From Priapulus caudatus (Eukaryota; Priapulida; Priapulimorpha; Priapulimorphida; Priapulidae): a DNA stretch of 39,813 nt. The position numbers were made by a program, and so were the translations under genes. The notes beneath the pieces were generated by a model, which saw nothing but the letters and a program-made list of their open reading frames with translations, searched no databases and had not been told where the DNA came from. Of the stretch, positions 37,101 through 39,813 are shown piece by piece. The stretch's first letter is position 1. Each line of letters opens with the position of its first letter. The stretch spans positions 61,729 through 101,541 of the forward strand of contig NW_014577307.1 in NCBI RefSeq assembly GCF_000485595.1, in the 5' to 3' direction.

Positions 37101-39576
37101 AACGTAAGCTGAAACGAAAACATAATGTCACGTAAGCTGAAACGTGAATGTTACATTAGCTGAAATGTAAACGTTACGTAAGCTGAAACTTAAACATAAT
37201 TACATAATGTAAGCTGAAACATAAACGTAACGGCACGTTGGTATAACGTGACATTGACGTAGACACAGGTACACACGACCTACCGAAAGCCATCGTTGCT
37301 ATTGCGAACAGCATAGGCCGAATGACTAGACATGATAGCAAACGTAAACACTGGCCCATGACTGTAATCTGCATGAAATGTACATACAAGCTGAAAAACA
37401 TTTACACAGAAAATAGCATCACTTATCGAGCATTTCCGGCCAGCGTAACATCTGTTGCTGCGATTTTTGTACTGTTGGTGATTCGTACAGTCGAGTAGAG
37501 GCACTTACCTTCACCCGTCCTCCATACAGTAATGACATCGTGTGACACAACCTTGTCACGGAGCTCCGTCTGCATCTGTGGAATGCATTAAGTTCGTGAT
37601 TTAACAATGAATATCGTCTGAACTATAACGTATACCACTGCATTGCCACTGCCATTGCCAAATATCGTGAACAGGCAAGTTTGCATCACCTAGAGATGGG
37701 GGAGATTCTTAAGAACTATTGAGGAATTTTTTTACGTAACGTAATTTAATTTCGAGATAAATGCAAAACATTTACTAGAGCTATAAAAGTTTAGACAGCC
37801 GAGCTACTTTCTTAGCCAAGCTTGTGCCTGTCACAAAAGTGATCTCGAAATAAAATTGTGTCATAGAATAAAACAATATCCGCTGACAATCCACCAACAA
37901 CTATTAATTAAATTCCGCATAACCAGCACAGACGTAGACTAATCAAGCAACACAAATTACTTCCTAACGATGTGAAAGACCGAGACAGAAAAAACTCAAT
38001 GTAGGACATCCGCTGATCTCACCTTTCTGAACAAGTAGATGTAGAAAGTGAGGAAGTAAAAACACAGTGTAAAAGAGATGTTACATCTCACCTTTCTGAA
38101 CGAGTATACGTAGAAAGTGAGTGAAGAGGCAGTCATGACGACGATGCAGGTTGCGTATATCCAGTACTCGTCGAAATACCACAGCAGACAGCTGAACAGT
38201 TGGAAGACGTAGAAGGGATTCACGATCTGAAAGCAGCAATACCAAGCATTCGGCGTACATAACACCATCGGAAACCTATCCACACATGGCAGGGGCACCG
38301 AGACCATTAGCACATACATAGCACAACATAACATAAAAAGGCATAAATAGTTAAGATCATACTACATGCAATTCACTTTTAAAATTGAAAATTTTTATTT
38401 AAAAAAAACATTAAAAAAAATTCCAGAATTTTTCTCAAGACGGAAATCCGTCTACAGATGGAGGAAAGTTGACACCCATGCAAGTGGTTACGCCTCGCGC
38501 CATAAAACGCTCAACGGCAACCGCTGCATGTCAGCTAGCCACGCGAAATCTCTCAATACATAGCAGCGACCAGTAAAGCGCTGGCGTATCAACTCGTAAC
38601 GCGACTCGCATCGTGGGCCCCACGCGCTGTCGCCATGACGACCGCCAAACTCGCTCGTCACGAACCGATGGCGACCTTACAACCAATACAAGTATCTCTT
38701 TGTACACGATCTCAGTAGAGCCATCTAGCTGCTATTTTACTGCTATCCACGCGTTAACAGATGAGTAACAGTAATTTATTAAGTACATTTATTAAATACA
38801 AGTAAGTATAACATTCATGTTAGCCTACCTCTCTGTACACGATCTCGTAGATGGGCCATAATCGAACCTTGATCTCGTTTGTGTCGTAGACAAGCTGCCT
38901 GTGAACAACAAGACGCCCATTGATCAGAACACCAATGCAGGAGAAAAGTCGACCGTCACATTGCCGTGAAGGGGACAATGCGACAATACATTCTACAAAT
39001 GTTTAGGATGCTTTTACAGCTATTTTTCAATGAGAACTAAAAACTCGAAGAAAAATGCAAAAACATCACGTTGACACCAGTGGAACCCCACACTACAATC
39101 TACACAAGTCGCAGACGCTTTCACACCGAGAATTGACCGTGAACAGACGTGATTGCGTAGACCTTGGGTAATACGTAGGGGAAACCACGGACCTGATCTC
39201 CTGGTCTTCGTCCAGTAGTCCCTTGCACGTGTAGAAGAAGGAGCAAGGGGTGTCTTCGTCGAAACTCCTAAAAAAACGGTAATGCAGGACAACATAAGGC
39301 AAACCTATGCGTTCAGCGCTGATACGTGCTGATCATAAAGTTATCACTCGACCTCATTGATAAAGAACGACGATTCCACGGCACTATCAGCTGTGCGGGA
39401 CACGCGCGCACACGCATCGCTGCGACACGCATCGCTGCGACACGCACGCGCGCGGCCGCCGCCCCCGCAGCCTTTACTTACGTCAGTCGGACGAAGTTCT
39501 GGCTCGCCGTATTCCAGATGTACTTCACCTTCTTACTGGTGAAGTATTTGATCTGCGACACCTCTTTGAACGTCCC
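15462..39576 (-). CDS. ATP13A: P5B-type P-type ATPase gene, overview (27 exons in window)
   Basis: Taken in order, 27 minus-strand exons with GT-AG borders join in one frame of 3330 bp, or 1109 residues plus stop. P5B ATPases are usually near 1150-1250 residues, so about 100 N-terminal residues lie beyond the right edge. Landmarks by partial-protein residue are the actuator-domain ESMLTGES (about 187-194) and M4 with PPALPAA (about 319). The phosphorylation site [12 protein letters not shown] has its Asp near 361. Further on are KGSPE (about 506), TGDN (about 602) and GDGAND (about 724). Six C-terminal membrane segments follow. The PPALP motif and sequence similarity place it with ATP13A2-5, late endosomal/lysosomal polyamine exporters. 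Which paralogue it is cannot be settled here. The gene converges on SUZ12. Bases 17700-26700 within it hold a purine tract and a noisy second copy of 15 exons. Confidence 0.93.
16023..16169 (-). CDS. ATP13A: ATP13A exon 26: post-M10 cytosolic segment
   Basis: 49 codons, phase 0 at both ends, starting [15 protein letters not shown] and including [10 protein letters not shown]. The last matches the conserved P5B C-terminal ELLVDPEWPP. Confidence 0.9.
16230..16345. repeat. ACGC/CACA microsatellite in intron
   Basis: Alternating CGCACGCACGCAC and CACACACGCACA. On the minus strand this makes long but meaningless Cys/Val/Arg open frames. Confidence 0.9.
16565..16902 (-). repeat. About 21 bp intronic array next to the exon 25 donor
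   Basis: Tandem CGACCTTGCCGCTGACCCCG units. The exon border with its donor (minus strand CTGCGAG/GTGAGGGTC) occurs once at the true exon (16903) and again inside the array at 16737, 166 bp away. Confidence 0.85.
16903..17075 (-). CDS. ATP13A: ATP13A exon 25: membrane segments M9 and M10
   Basis: Two bases plus 57 codons. M9 is [20 protein letters not shown] and M10 is [20 protein letters not shown], joined by the loop [17 protein letters not shown]. The lengths and loop match P5B proteins. The donor border is duplicated in the adjoining intron. Confidence 0.92.
17528..17673 (-). CDS. ATP13A: ATP13A exon 24: M7-M8 loop and M8
   Basis: The first base completes Trp from exon 23. The peptide has an acidic luminal loop [15 protein letters not shown], then [17 protein letters not shown], matching the conserved P5B SSFQYLIVAIAFSKGKPF. 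It is phase-compatible with exon 23 at 26888, about 9 kb away, and so skips the noisy block. Confidence 0.93.
17695..18335. repeat. About 640 bp GA-rich purine tract
   Basis: Almost pure AGAGAG/GGGAGA on the plus strand, with partial higher-order units AGATAGGAAGGGAGAG. The long minus-strand Ser/Leu open frames are artefacts of it. Confidence 0.95.
18547..18720 (-). pseudogene. ATP13A: Noisy copy of ATP13A exon 23
   Basis: 174 bases against 151 in the clean exon at 26888-27038. Insertions sit around the QMTIIT codons and the frame is lost. The duplicated exon-end decoy seen near 26736 also has a noisy counterpart at 18343-18401. Confidence 0.85.
19149..19229 (-). pseudogene. ATP13A: Noisy copy of ATP13A exon 22
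   Basis: 81 bases against 73 at 27450-27522. The donor GTAAGTAC survives, but the M6 codons are frameshifted several times. Confidence 0.85.
19541..19638 (-). pseudogene. ATP13A: Noisy copy of ATP13A exon 21
   Basis: 98 bases against 97 at 27830-27926. FKYMA is still readable on the minus strand, with single-base losses and gains on either side. Confidence 0.85.
19974..20126 (-). pseudogene. ATP13A: Noisy copy of ATP13A exon 20
   Basis: 153 bases against 110 at 28230-28339. A T-rich insertion of about 30 bases at 20078-20105 interrupts the HTGIS codons, the largest insertion in this block. Confidence 0.85.
20389..20433 (-). pseudogene. ATP13A: Noisy copy of ATP13A exon 19
   Basis: 45 bases against 43 at 28595-28637. 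The hinge motif GDGAND is broken by substitutions and indels. Confidence 0.8.
20750..20832 (-). pseudogene. ATP13A: Noisy copy of ATP13A exon 18
   Basis: 83 bases against 80 at 28944-29023. The splice borders are kept but the ARMNPDQ codons are disturbed. Confidence 0.8.
21125..21230 (-). pseudogene. ATP13A: Noisy copy of ATP13A exon 17
   Basis: 106 bases against 102 at 29298-29399. The YHFATTG region is altered, though the HSELLPR-type end is recognisable. Confidence 0.8.
21462..21612 (-). pseudogene. ATP13A: Noisy copy of ATP13A exon 16
   Basis: About 151 bases against 158 at 29641-29798, the only copy shorter than its clean partner. Bases encoding the [10 protein letters not shown] stretch are missing or scrambled and both borders are damaged. 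Confidence 0.7.
21839..21971 (-). pseudogene. ATP13A: Noisy copy of ATP13A exon 15
   Basis: 133 bases against 125 at 30019-30143. The donor border has gained a base, and LGLLVMENR is only partly in frame. Confidence 0.8.
23087..23208 (-). pseudogene. ATP13A: Noisy copy of ATP13A exon 14
   Basis: 122 bases against 118 at 31173-31290. [10 protein letters not shown] is readable and the rest is frameshifted. Confidence 0.8.
23825..23990 (-). pseudogene. ATP13A: Noisy copy of ATP13A exon 13
   Basis: 166 bases against 154 at 31891-32044. Twelve net extra bases break both the [14 protein letters not shown] and KGSPEM regions. Confidence 0.8.
24394..24515 (-). pseudogene. ATP13A: Noisy copy of ATP13A exon 12
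   Basis: 122 bases against 114 at 32431-32544. The frame is lost and the MMPTVVRP region is only traceable by nucleotide alignment. Confidence 0.75.
24888..25046 (-). pseudogene. ATP13A: Noisy copy of ATP13A exon 11
   Basis: 159 bases against 148 at 32986-33133. The acceptor CTGCAG is kept but the [10 protein letters not shown] region is shifted. Confidence 0.8.
25605..25674 (-). pseudogene. ATP13A: Noisy copy of ATP13A exon 10
   Basis: 70 bases against 62 at 33643-33704. The TGTLTEDG codons that complete the phosphorylation motif are broken. Confidence 0.8.
25863..26070 (-). pseudogene. ATP13A: Noisy copy of ATP13A exon 9
   Basis: 208 bases against 201 at 33882-34082. The M4 and CFDK regions are shifted by several indels. 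This is the last recognisable exon before the N gap. Confidence 0.85.
26382..26391. other. Assembly gap (10 N)
   Basis: It separates the noisy copy from a (TG)n run at 26392-26487. The sequence left of the gap corresponds to about 34400 in the clean copy, so the gap marks the seam between the two copies. Confidence 0.99.
26392..26880. repeat. TG and GA microsatellites with a duplicated exon 23 end
   Basis: (TG)n at 26392-26487 and (GA)n at 26650-26700 and 26760-26855. Between the GA runs, at 26729-26765, is a copy of the exon 23 3' end plus donor (minus strand GCCCAGCCGTG/GTAGGTG). It lies 152 bp beyond the true donor. Confidence 0.85.
26888..27038 (-). CDS. ATP13A: ATP13A exon 23: M6-M7 loop and M7
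   Basis: 151 bp, entering in phase 1 and leaving in phase 2. The loop [19 protein letters not shown] matches the conserved P5B G-R-GAY-LV-PP pattern. M7 is [20 protein letters not shown]. The exon ends in QPW with the Trp codon split to exon 24 at 17673. Confidence 0.93.
27450..27522 (-). CDS. ATP13A: ATP13A exon 22: M6
   Basis: Phase 0 in, phase 1 out. [20 protein letters not shown] then LGVL matches P5B LGDFQFLFIDLAIILV, the sixth membrane segment. Confidence 0.92.
27674..27803. repeat. About 30 bp array in the intron after exon 21
   Basis: Four units of GGCAACTTGGGGTGGGTGC followed by TTGGTGGAA. A noisy counterpart lies at about 19415-19510. Confidence 0.8.
27830..27926 (-). CDS. ATP13A: ATP13A exon 21: M5
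   Basis: 97 bp; one base completes Arg. [20 protein letters not shown] then [12 protein letters not shown] matches P5B [27 protein letters not shown]-type cytosolic entry to M5 is a hallmark of the family. Confidence 0.96.
28230..28339 (-). CDS. ATP13A: ATP13A exon 20: end of P domain
   Basis: The acceptor TTGCTCTCTAG is phase 0. The peptide [20 protein letters not shown] then [17 protein letters not shown] matches P5[25 protein letters not shown]. The Arg codon is split to exon 21. Confidence 0.95.
28595..28637 (-). CDS. ATP13A: ATP13A exon 19: GDGAND micro-exon
   Basis: Only 43 bp: one base completing Gly, then [14 protein letters not shown], leaving in phase 0. It holds the Mg-coordinating hinge motif of P-type ATPases, in the P5 form with flanking cysteines. 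The phase joins 28944 and 28339 exactly. Confidence 0.95.
28944..29023 (-). CDS. ATP13A: ATP13A exon 18
   Basis: 26 codons plus two bases. [20 protein letters not shown] then EHVQDVG matches P5B LHGTVFARMAPDQKTQLIE, in the P domain just before the hinge. Confidence 0.95.
29298..29399 (-). CDS. ATP13A: ATP13A exon 17
   Basis: 34 codons, phase 0 at both ends. [20 protein letters not shown] then [14 protein letters not shown] corresponds to P5B YHFAMNGKSFSVI. The donor lies in a GTACGTACGTACG run that offers several overlapping GT sites. Confidence 0.88.
29641..29798 (-). CDS. ATP13A: ATP13A exon 16: TGDN motif
   Basis: With the last base of exon 15 this reads [20 protein letters not shown], then a variable acidic stretch [16 protein letters not shown]. 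TGDNxxTA is the P-domain motif shared by all P-type ATPases. Confidence 0.96.
30019..30143 (-). CDS. ATP13A: ATP13A exon 15
   Basis: 125 bp; [20 protein letters not shown] then [20 protein letters not shown] leads into TGDN. It matches P5B DFMGLIIMENRLKPET and is the junction of the N and P domains. Confidence 0.95.
30160..30725. repeat. Intronic repeats with GCAGCCATGATC
   Basis: Units of CCCTGAGATGGCAGCCATG then ATCMCCCTCGTCTCGCTAAA recur at about 30165, 30545, 30590, 30640 and 30690, with a spacing near 50 bp. Fewer of them are recognisable in the noisy copy (22380-22600). Confidence 0.6.
31173..31290 (-). CDS. ATP13A: ATP13A exon 14
   Basis: 118 bp; [20 protein letters not shown] then [20 protein letters not shown], matching P5B [27 protein letters not shown]. 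It is the N domain, C-terminal part. Confidence 0.94.
31560..31890. repeat. GTGC/TGCA-rich intron
   Basis: GTGCGTGCATGCATGCGTGC-type microsatellite with CTACAAATGAGT spacers just beyond the exon 13 donor. The minus-strand His/Thr/Ala-rich open frame is a by-product. Confidence 0.8.
31891..32044 (-). CDS. ATP13A: ATP13A exon 13: nucleotide-binding KGSP
   Basis: 154 bp; [20 protein letters not shown] then [20 protein letters not shown]. It includes the FSS-LQRMSV and KGxPE motifs of the ATP-binding N domain (P5B KGAPE). Confidence 0.96.
32431..32544 (-). CDS. ATP13A: ATP13A exon 12
   Basis: 38 codons, phase 0 both ends. [20 protein letters not shown] then [18 protein letters not shown] matches the variable P5B LEE-MPTVVRPP part of the N domain. 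Confidence 0.9.
32695..32800. repeat. GAC/AAC trinucleotide run
   Basis: GACGACGGCGACGGC then AACAACAAC and AATAAT units. The noisy counterpart near 24670 has only about 30 bp of AAC. Confidence 0.95.
32986..33133 (-). CDS. ATP13A: ATP13A exon 11
   Basis: 148 bp; [20 protein letters not shown] then [20 protein letters not shown] and [13 protein letters not shown] and [10 protein letters not shown] are conserved P5B signatures. Confidence 0.96.
33140..33450. repeat. Intronic GCCACCTGGTGGGTCACAC repeats and (AC)n
   Basis: Tandem but uneven copies of GGCGCCACCTGGTGGGTCAC at 33166-33450 with a CA run at 33311-33342. The noisy counterpart is at 25060-25400. Confidence 0.8.
33643..33704 (-). CDS. 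ATP13A: ATP13A exon 10: TGTLTEDG
   Basis: 62 bp; [20 protein letters not shown] then a split Arg codon. It directly continues CFDK of exon 9 to give the phosphorylation motif DKTGTLTE. Confidence 0.97.
33882..34082 (-). CDS. ATP13A: ATP13A exon 9: M4 and phosphorylated Asp
   Basis: 67 codons, phase 0. [20 protein letters not shown] contains the P5B M4 motif PPALP, which lines the substrate path. [14 protein letters not shown] ends with the Asp that is phosphorylated (about residue 361 of the partial protein). The intron splits K and T of DKTGT. Confidence 0.97.
34140..34200. repeat. (TA)n run
   Basis: TATATATA microsatellite in the intron between exons 8 and 9. The noisy counterpart is at 26118-26155. 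Confidence 0.9.
34491..34636 (-). CDS. ATP13A: ATP13A exon 8: M3
   Basis: 146 bp; [20 protein letters not shown] then [15 protein letters not shown] and [13 protein letters not shown] (M3). It matches P5B [20 protein letters not shown]. It is the first exon with no noisy counterpart, since the noisy block stops just short of it. Confidence 0.96.
34740..35094. other. Intron 7
   Basis: AT-rich with short direct repeats (AAAAGGTCGA, ACGCTAAGA, CACTCGAAGGT). No coding signal. Confidence 0.5.
35095..35259 (-). CDS. ATP13A: ATP13A exon 7: actuator domain
   Basis: 165 bp; with the preceding base it gives [20 protein letters not shown] then [20 protein letters not shown] and [11 protein letters not shown]. 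It completes the TGES dephosphorylation loop and is close to P5B consensus. Confidence 0.97.
35321..35556. mobile_element. Possible small inverted-repeat element in intron 6
   Basis: The left end TTAAGGCCGCGG and right end GCGCGGCCTAAG are imperfect inverted repeats about 235 bp apart. Inside are a near-palindrome GCGTCCGGTTACCGGACGC and a hairpin CACATATTTCTTATGTG. No clear target-site duplication was found. Confidence 0.3.
35736..35867 (-). CDS. ATP13A: ATP13A exon 6, copy nearer exon 7
   Basis: 132 bp; [20 protein letters not shown] then [13 protein letters not shown] and [11 protein letters not shown]. This is the actuator-domain segment with the P5B LVPGD and NESMLTGE motifs. Phase 1 in and phase 1 out fit exons 5 and 7. 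It is protein-identical to the copy at 36977-37108. Confidence 0.96.
35861..36000 (-). repeat. Array of exon 6 acceptor sites, copy 1
   Basis: On the minus strand GTTTCAG/CTTACGT recurs five times. Plus-strand CTGAAA is at 35868, 35895, 35919, 35942 and 35973, at 23-31 bp spacing. The unit is the acceptor plus the first bases of exon 6. Confidence 0.88.
36268..36334 (-). CDS. ATP13A: ATP13A exon 5, duplicate copy
   Basis: 67 bp; [20 protein letters not shown] then GE, phase 0 in and phase 1 out. Identical in protein to 37509-37575, with one silent difference (GTT versus GTA Val). It corresponds to the P5B stalk between M2 and the actuator domain. Confidence 0.9.
36977..37108 (-). CDS. ATP13A: ATP13A exon 6, duplicate copy
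   Basis: Second copy of the 132 bp LVPGD/NESMLTG exon. The only coding difference seen is silent (ATT versus ATC Ile). Splicing it to exon 5 copy 36268 would break the frame, because it leaves in phase 1 and that exon needs phase 0. The two exon pairs therefore cannot both be included in one transcript. Confidence 0.92.
37102..37245 (-). repeat. Array of exon 6 acceptor sites, copy 2
   Basis: Same five-fold TTTCAG/CTTACGT array as at 35861, with CTGAAA at 37109, 37136, 37160, 37183 and 37214. Confidence 0.88.
37509..37575 (-). CDS. ATP13A: ATP13A exon 5, copy nearer exon 4
   Basis: 67 bp; [20 protein letters not shown] then GE. The acceptor CATTCCACAG and donor GTAAGTG are intact. It joins FRK of exon 4 in phase 0 and either exon 6 copy in phase 1. 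Confidence 0.92.
38023..38091 (-). repeat. Duplicated exon 4 end giving an in-frame alternative donor
   Basis: Reading through the exon 4 donor at 38092 continues open for 23 codons ([19 protein letters not shown], then LFRK). It ends at a second CAGAAAG/GTGAG donor. The last part is a diverged copy of [10 protein letters not shown]. 69 bp is a multiple of three, so either donor keeps the frame. Confidence 0.85.
38092..38226 (-). CDS. ATP13A: ATP13A exon 4: M1-M2 hairpin
   Basis: 45 codons, phase 0. [20 protein letters not shown] then [20 protein letters not shown] and YSFRK match P5B LNPFYIFQLFSVCLWF. It forms two membrane segments ahead of the actuator domain. Confidence 0.96.
38341..38828. 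other. Intron 3
   Basis: AT-rich start, mixed composition after. No coding or repeat signal recognised. Confidence 0.5.
38829..38898 (-). CDS. ATP13A: ATP13A exon 3
   Basis: 70 bp; one base completes Arg, then [20 protein letters not shown] then YRE. It matches P5B RLIYGPNVIEIQVRPIWKLLFKE, the cytosolic segment leading to M1. Confidence 0.93.
39193..39267 (-). CDS. ATP13A: ATP13A exon 2
   Basis: 75 bp; [20 protein letters not shown] then DQEIR, with Thr and Arg codons split at its borders. The donor GTCCGTGG is weak but the phase is exact. It matches the P5B CSFFH-KGL segment. Confidence 0.9.
39482..39576 (-). CDS. ATP13A: ATP13A exon 1 of window (N-terminal cytosolic)
   Basis: 95 bp; [20 protein letters not shown] then [12 protein letters not shown], matching P5B QIRYFTHHSVKYYW. 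The acceptor TTTTGCAG shows that earlier exons lie beyond 39576. Confidence 0.92.
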
Positions 39577-39813
39577 CTGCAAAACGACGAACGGATATCT
39601 GTTTCGTAAACGAGCTTTCGTGTGAATACGCCCATTTAGCGGCTTATGAGGGTCAGTAGGTGCAGACTCGAGCCGCTACTGTGGGCATGATAGTGTGCAC
39701 CTAACCCAGTCGCCAGAGGCCCCCCCCCCCGACACAGGGTGATACTCCATTAGGAGTGTTCCCAACTTTAATGTCATTAATGGTCATAATAACATATATA
39801 TATATATATATAT
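39577..39813. other. Right edge: intron
   Basis: No exon seen. The window ends in a (TA)n run at 39792-39813. Confidence 0.6.

Larger units (their letters stand above)
36825..38060 (-). repeat. 1.24 kb tandem duplication, copy 2
   Basis: Partner of 35584-36825. The right end lies inside the duplicated exon 4 3' end (38023-38060). A second copy of that sequence at 36788-36825 forms the internal junction. Confidence 0.97.

Overview
This is a stretch of an animal (metazoan) nuclear genome. It is intron-rich, full of microsatellites and minisatellites, and has long AT-rich and purine/pyrimidine introns and two short runs of N (10077-10101 and 26382-26391). Exons of two conserved single-copy-type genes can be read. 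The host looks like an invertebrate, perhaps marine and spiralian, but the sequence does not fix the phylum. No bacterial, viral, CRISPR, tRNA or rRNA feature was seen.

Left part (1-11000, + strand): the C-terminal half of SUZ12, the zinc-finger/VEFS subunit of Polycomb repressive complex 2. The exons are out of gene order and partly doubled. The terminal exon (1837-2080) comes first, then the zinc-finger exon (3213-3481), a damaged second copy of it (4249-4572), the next exon (4877-5036), two VEFS-box exons (6138-6243 and 8116-8195), a damaged terminal exon (9043-9291), a gap, and a damaged copy of the 4877 exon (10281-10431). Bases 1-1090 are a GC-rich minisatellite of about 80 bp units.

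Middle (11000-15460): mostly non-coding. It holds decayed repeats and one candidate terminal exon of an unidentified + strand gene (13627-13729).

Right part (15462-39576, - strand): a P5B-type P-type ATPase (ATP13A2/3/4/5 family, lysosomal/endosomal polyamine transporter type). It is read as 27 exons. When one copy of each duplicated exon is used, their phases join into a continuous frame of 3330 bp, which is 1109 residues plus a stop. All P-type landmarks are present: TGES, PPALP in M4, DKTGT, KGSP, TGDN and GDGAND. The N-terminal membrane region lies beyond the right edge. Bases 18309-26381 hold a second, indel-ridden copy of 15 of these exons, and 35584-38060 hold a nearly perfect 1.24 kb tandem duplication of two exons.

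Two kinds of duplication need to be kept apart. The noisy copies have scattered single-base indels with a net insertion bias, as expected of uncorrected long-read gap filling or an unmerged haplotype. In contrast, at least seven exon-intron junctions in both genes carry local tandem repeats whose unit is the exon edge plus its splice site. Several of these are seen in both clean and noisy copies, so they are probably real. This recurring amplification of splice junctions is the most unusual signal in the window.
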